Below, piece after piece: positions 6,341 through 8,312 of a DNA stretch of 8,312 nt. The first letter of the stretch is position 1. Each line of letters starts with the position of its first letter. The notes beneath the pieces were generated by a model. It did no database searches and was not told the origin of the DNA. It saw only the letters and a program-made list of their open reading frames with translations. This DNA comes from Prosthecobacter debontii (GTDB lineage Bacteria; Verrucomicrobiota; Verrucomicrobiia; Verrucomicrobiales; Akkermansiaceae): positions 1 through 8,312 of the forward strand of contig CAMCYT010000110.1 in the NCBI GenBank assembly GCA_945885485.1, read 5' to 3'. The position numbers were made by a program, and so were the translations under genes.

Positions 6341-7234
6341 ATGAGTAAAACGAAAGTAGGATTTGTGGGTGTGGGGCGGATGGGTGCGAATATGGCGCGT
6401 CGTCTGGCGGATATGAATTATGAGGTGACGGCGATTTTTGATCATTTTCATCAGGTGGCGGAATCGATGGCTGATGAGATCGGAGCGAAGGCGATGACTT
6501 GTCTGGCGGATGTCACGGCGGCGGCAGATGTGATTTTTACGGTGGTGACGGATGATGCGGCAATGGAGGAAATTTTTTCCGGCGATCATTCCTTGCTTAA
6601 AGGAGCGCAGGGAAAAACGTTCATTCACTGCGCAACGGTGAGCCCGGAAGCGCACATAAAAGCTGCGCAGGCAGCAGCAAAAGTTGGTGCGAAAACTTTG
6701 GCGGCGAGTATGGCATCATCGATCACACAAGCGCGTCAGGGAACGTTATATCTGATGATTGGTGGGGAAGAGGAGACGTTCAAAGCGCATGAATCTTTGC
6801 TAAAAGACATGTCGATTTCACTGCGCTATGTCGGGCCGGTGGAAAATGCGGCGCGGATCAAGGCTTTGGTTAACATGGTGATGAATATCAACACCGCGGG
6901 TCTCGCGGAGGGGCTTGGCTTGGGTGCTGCACTTGGTTTAGATTTAAACATTCTCAGAGAAATTTTTGCCCAAACCGGTGCGAACTCACGTGTCTTGGAA
7001 ACGGACGGCGACGACATGGTGGCACGTGAACATGATTGCTATTTCTCCGCATCGCACGCCGCGAAGGATAGCGGAATCGCTAACGCGATTGCAAATGCAG
7101 CCGGCGTCGATACACCGCTCTCACGTGCGACCGAAGCGCAGTATCGGAAACTCATGGAACTCGGTTTGGGAGACTTGGATAAATCCGTGGTCGCTGAGCT
7201 GACTTTCCCAGGAAGAAACGGAGAAAATTTATGA
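6341..7234 (+). CDS. NAD(P)-dependent beta-hydroxyacid dehydrogenase family protein (3-hydroxyisobutyrate dehydrogenase-like)
   Basis: The protein has 297 residues, the usual family length. The N-terminal Rossmann fold shows GFVGVGRMGANMARRL at 7-22 (GXGXXG). The linker region ends in GTLYLMIGG at 134-142. The helical C-terminal domain has GPVENAARIKALVN at 165-178, in which K174 and N178 align with the catalytic Lys and Asn, and the second conserved lysine lies in HAAKDSGIANAIA (K242). Relatives reduce or oxidise small hydroxyacids such as 3-hydroxyisobutyrate, tartronate semialdehyde or gamma-hydroxybutyrate. The usual substrate motif DAPVSGG is here AASMASS (121-127), so the substrate cannot be assigned and may be unusual. 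No signal peptide, so cytoplasmic. The start has no clear Shine-Dalgarno sequence; the GXGXXG position supports it. The gene stands alone: a REP-like element precedes it and a possible terminator follows. Confidence 0.9.
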   Translation: MSKTKVGFVGVGRMGANMARRLADMNYEVTAIFDHFHQVAESMADEIGAKAMTCLADVTAAADVIFTVVTDDAAMEEIFSGDHSLLKGAQGKTFIHCATVSPEAHIKAAQAAAKVGAKTLAASMASSITQARQGTLYLMIGGEEETFKAHESLLKDMSISLRYVGPVENAARIKALVNMVMNINTAGLAEGLGLGAALGLDLNILREIFAQTGANSRVLETDGDDMVAREHDCYFSASHAAKDSGIANAIANAAGVDTPLSRATEAQYRKLMELGLGDLDKSVVAELTFPGRNGENL

Positions 7235-7245
7235 ATAAGAGGAAG

Positions 7246-7262
7246 CGCGGATGGACGCGGAT
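7246..7262. repeat. Short direct repeat CGCGGAT-GGA-CGCGGAT
   Basis: CGCGGAT occurs at 7246-7252 and again at 7256-7262, a 10-base period, just behind the dehydrogenase stop codon. Similar CGCGGATxxACGCGGAT strings are, from memory, common dispersed intergenic motifs in Verrucomicrobiota genomes, but only this copy is visible here, so dispersal is unproven. Confidence 0.35.
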
Positions 7263-7288
7263 TTTAAATGATGAATATAATCAAATTA

Positions 7289-7324
7289 GAATGGTGAGTC
7301 ATGAGGCTTCACTATTCATTTTTT
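7289..7324 (+). terminator. Possible rho-independent terminator of the dehydrogenase gene
   Basis: GAATGGTGA (7289-7297) pairs with TCACTATTC (7309-7317), a nine-base stem with one G-T wobble and an 11-base loop, followed by a run of six T (7319-7324). It lies 55 bases after the dehydrogenase stop and just before the hydrolase start. The stem is fairly A/T-rich, so efficiency is uncertain. Flanking GAATAT (7273-7278) and ATATTC (7329-7334) could extend the structure. Confidence 0.45.
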
Positions 7325-7340
7325 ACCAATATTCCAAACC

Positions 7341-8084
7341 ATGCAAACCAGCAGTCGTATTTTAAATAGCCAAGGTCAGCGTCTCGATGTTGATTTTCAT
7401 CAGGGAACTCATTTGGGTGCGATGGTGGTGTTGGGGCATGGTGTGACTGGAAATAAGGATAGACCGCTGTTGATCGAGATTGCCAAAGGTTTAGCGAAAA
7501 AGGGCTGGCCGTGTATTCGGTTTTCTTTTTCCGGAAACGGCGATTCCGAGGGGAAGTTTGAGGATTCTAACATCACCAAAGAGGTCGATGATTTGTGGTC
7601 GATTTTAAAGGCCGTGCCGCAAGAAAAGCGGATCGCGTATATCGGTCACAGCATGGGCGCGGCGGTGGGTGTGAAAACGGCATCTCGCGGGATGGCGATC
7701 CAATGCCTGATTTCGTTGGCAGGGATGGTCGATACCGCAGGTTTTGTGAAGCGCGAATTTGGCGATGTGGTGCCGGGTGTAGGTTTCATGTGGGATGATG
7801 AGGAGTGCCCGCTTTCCGAGAGTTATGTGGATGATCTGAACGGGATAGGCAGTCTGTTGCCCGATGCGTCTGGTGTGCTTTGCCCATGGTTGCTGATTCA
7901 CGGAACGGAAGACGATGTGGTGCCGATTGCGGATAGTCGGCAAGCATTTGAAGCGGCGCGCTGCGAGAAAAAGCTCATCGAGATTCCCGGAGCGGGTCAC
8001 TCGTTTGATGCGGAATCTTACGGAGCCATCGTGGATAGAATCGATCTGTGGCTGAAGAAGAGTTTTGGGTATGGAATGAGGTGA
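7341..8084 (+). CDS. Alpha/beta hydrolase (serine aminopeptidase S33 / hydrolase_4-like)
   Basis: The 247-residue protein shows the full alpha/beta hydrolase pattern. The oxyanion-hole strand is VVLGHGVTGNKDRP at 29-42, and the RFSFSGNGDSEG segment at 60-71 is typical of the S33/hydrolase_4 group. The nucleophile elbow is GHSMGA at 102-107 (Ser104), the acid residue is Asp191 in LLIHGTEDDVVP, and the histidine is His220 in PGAGHSF. All three triad residues are present and the length is normal for a compact member with a short cap at about 130-175. It probably hydrolyses an ester or similar small substrate in the cytoplasm (no signal peptide); the substrate is not predictable from sequence. 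The start has no Shine-Dalgarno sequence, but the first residues (ILNSQGQRLDVDFH) fit the family's opening beta strands. A possible terminator lies directly upstream, so it is likely transcribed on its own. Confidence 0.88.
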   Translation: MQTSSRILNSQGQRLDVDFHQGTHLGAMVVLGHGVTGNKDRPLLIEIAKGLAKKGWPCIRFSFSGNGDSEGKFEDSNITKEVDDLWSILKAVPQEKRIAYIGHSMGAAVGVKTASRGMAIQCLISLAGMVDTAGFVKREFGDVVPGVGFMWDDEECPLSESYVDDLNGIGSLLPDASGVLCPWLLIHGTEDDVVPIADSRQAFEAARCEKKLIEIPGAGHSFDAESYGAIVDRIDLWLKKSFGYGMR

Positions 8085-8091
8085 AATATTT

Positions 8092-8190
8092 TCACCGCAG
8101 AGGAGCAGAGGTCACAGAGGGGACGCAGAGTTTAATTTAAATTTCAAATTCATTCCTCCGTGTCCTCCATTGCCTCCTTCTCTCCGTGGT
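8092..8190. repeat. Long imperfect inverted repeat of CAGAGG-type units
   Basis: The left arm (8092-8130) is a run of related units on the theme CGCAGAGG / CACAGAGG (TCACCGCAGAGGAGCAGAGG and on). The right arm (8155-8190) is the complementary version (CCTCCGTGTCCTCC ... CTCCGTGGT). A 24-base A/T-rich centre separates them, so the whole can fold into a long imperfect hairpin between the convergent hydrolase and nuclease genes. From memory, this kind of CCGCAGAGG...CCTCCGTGG element is widespread in intergenic regions of several bacterial phyla; its role is unknown. It may also limit read-through between the convergent genes. Eight A follow at 8191-8198. Confidence 0.6.
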
Positions 8191-8257
8191 AAAAAAAAGC
8201 CTGAACCACAGAATGACTTTCTATTTCACGCTGCGCTCTGACGCGATAAACGAAGTT

Positions 8258-8312
8258 TCAGGGCACACTCAACTCCAGCATCACCGGCGCGTGGTCTGAG
8301 GCTTTCAGTGAA
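8258..8312 (-). CDS. Exodeoxyribonuclease III / EEP-family nuclease, C-terminal end only
   Basis: The minus strand entering from the right edge reads SLKASDHAPVMLELSVP and stops with TGA at 8260-8258. SDHAPV is the conserved C-terminal motif of exodeoxyribonuclease III and the wider endonuclease/exonuclease/phosphatase family, where the Asp-His pair is part of the active site. Only 17 residues are in the window, so the exact member (DNA repair exonuclease III or another EEP enzyme) cannot be settled. It is convergent with the hydrolase gene. Confidence 0.65.
   Translation of the reverse strand, partial: SLKASDHAPVMLELSVP

Noticed and set aside
7231..7363. A 43-codon frame starting in ATGA overlap with the dehydrogenase stop
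   Set aside because: It runs through the CGCGGAT repeat and the possible terminator and into the hydrolase start; it has no Shine-Dalgarno sequence and no recognisable protein pattern.
8191..8198. A run of eight A after the hairpin as a terminator of the minus-strand nuclease gene
   Set aside because: Read on the minus strand the T-run comes before the hairpin, not after it, so it does not form a standard rho-independent terminator for either convergent gene.

Overview
The window looks like a chromosomal segment from a Verrucomicrobiota-type bacterium, or less likely a Planctomycetota or other PVC-group member. The main evidence is a secreted cytochrome-type protein of the DUF1592/DUF1588/DUF1585 family followed immediately by a Tat-exported DUF1552 protein, a gene pair typical of that group. 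A large exported fibronectin-III/Ig-like protein, mostly absent Shine-Dalgarno sequences, and G-rich or palindromic intergenic repeats fit the same picture. No sequence search could be run, so the taxonomy is inference.

Layout, left to right. Positions 1-1180 (minus strand) hold the N-terminal 393 residues of an exported protein with three fibronectin-III-like domains and the start of a putative Ig (He_PIG-like) domain; the gene runs off the left edge. Positions 1181-1655 are a relic-like intergenic stretch. It contains a possible -35 box for the minus-strand gene and a short piece of a low-molecular-weight protein tyrosine phosphatase N-terminus that breaks off after about 25 codons. It also contains a small ORF with a well-placed Shine-Dalgarno sequence whose stop codon overlaps the next start, and a perfect 7-bp inverted repeat. 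Positions 1656-6117 hold the two-gene cytochrome/DUF1552 unit (4-bp spacing). Positions 6118-6340 are a spacer filled mostly by a pair of inverted GTAG-headed palindromes (REP-doublet-like). Positions 6341-7234 encode a beta-hydroxyacid dehydrogenase family enzyme with an altered substrate-binding motif. Positions 7235-7340 carry a short direct repeat and a possible terminator. Positions 7341-8084 encode an alpha/beta hydrolase. Positions 8085-8257 hold a second type of intergenic inverted repeat. Positions 8258-8312 (minus strand) are the last 17 codons of an exodeoxyribonuclease III/EEP-family nuclease.

The cytochrome-like protein and the DUF1552 protein are both predicted to be exported (Sec and Tat routes respectively) and are almost certainly co-transcribed, so they probably act together outside the cytoplasm. 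Their substrate is unknown. The dehydrogenase and hydrolase are separate, apparently cytoplasmic housekeeping or catabolic enzymes. The strongest candidates for something unusual are the divergent cytochrome protein, which lacks a recognisable DUF1587 segment and carries about 300 uncharacterised residues instead, and the leader region in front of it, where a gene fragment and a possible coupled leader peptide meet.
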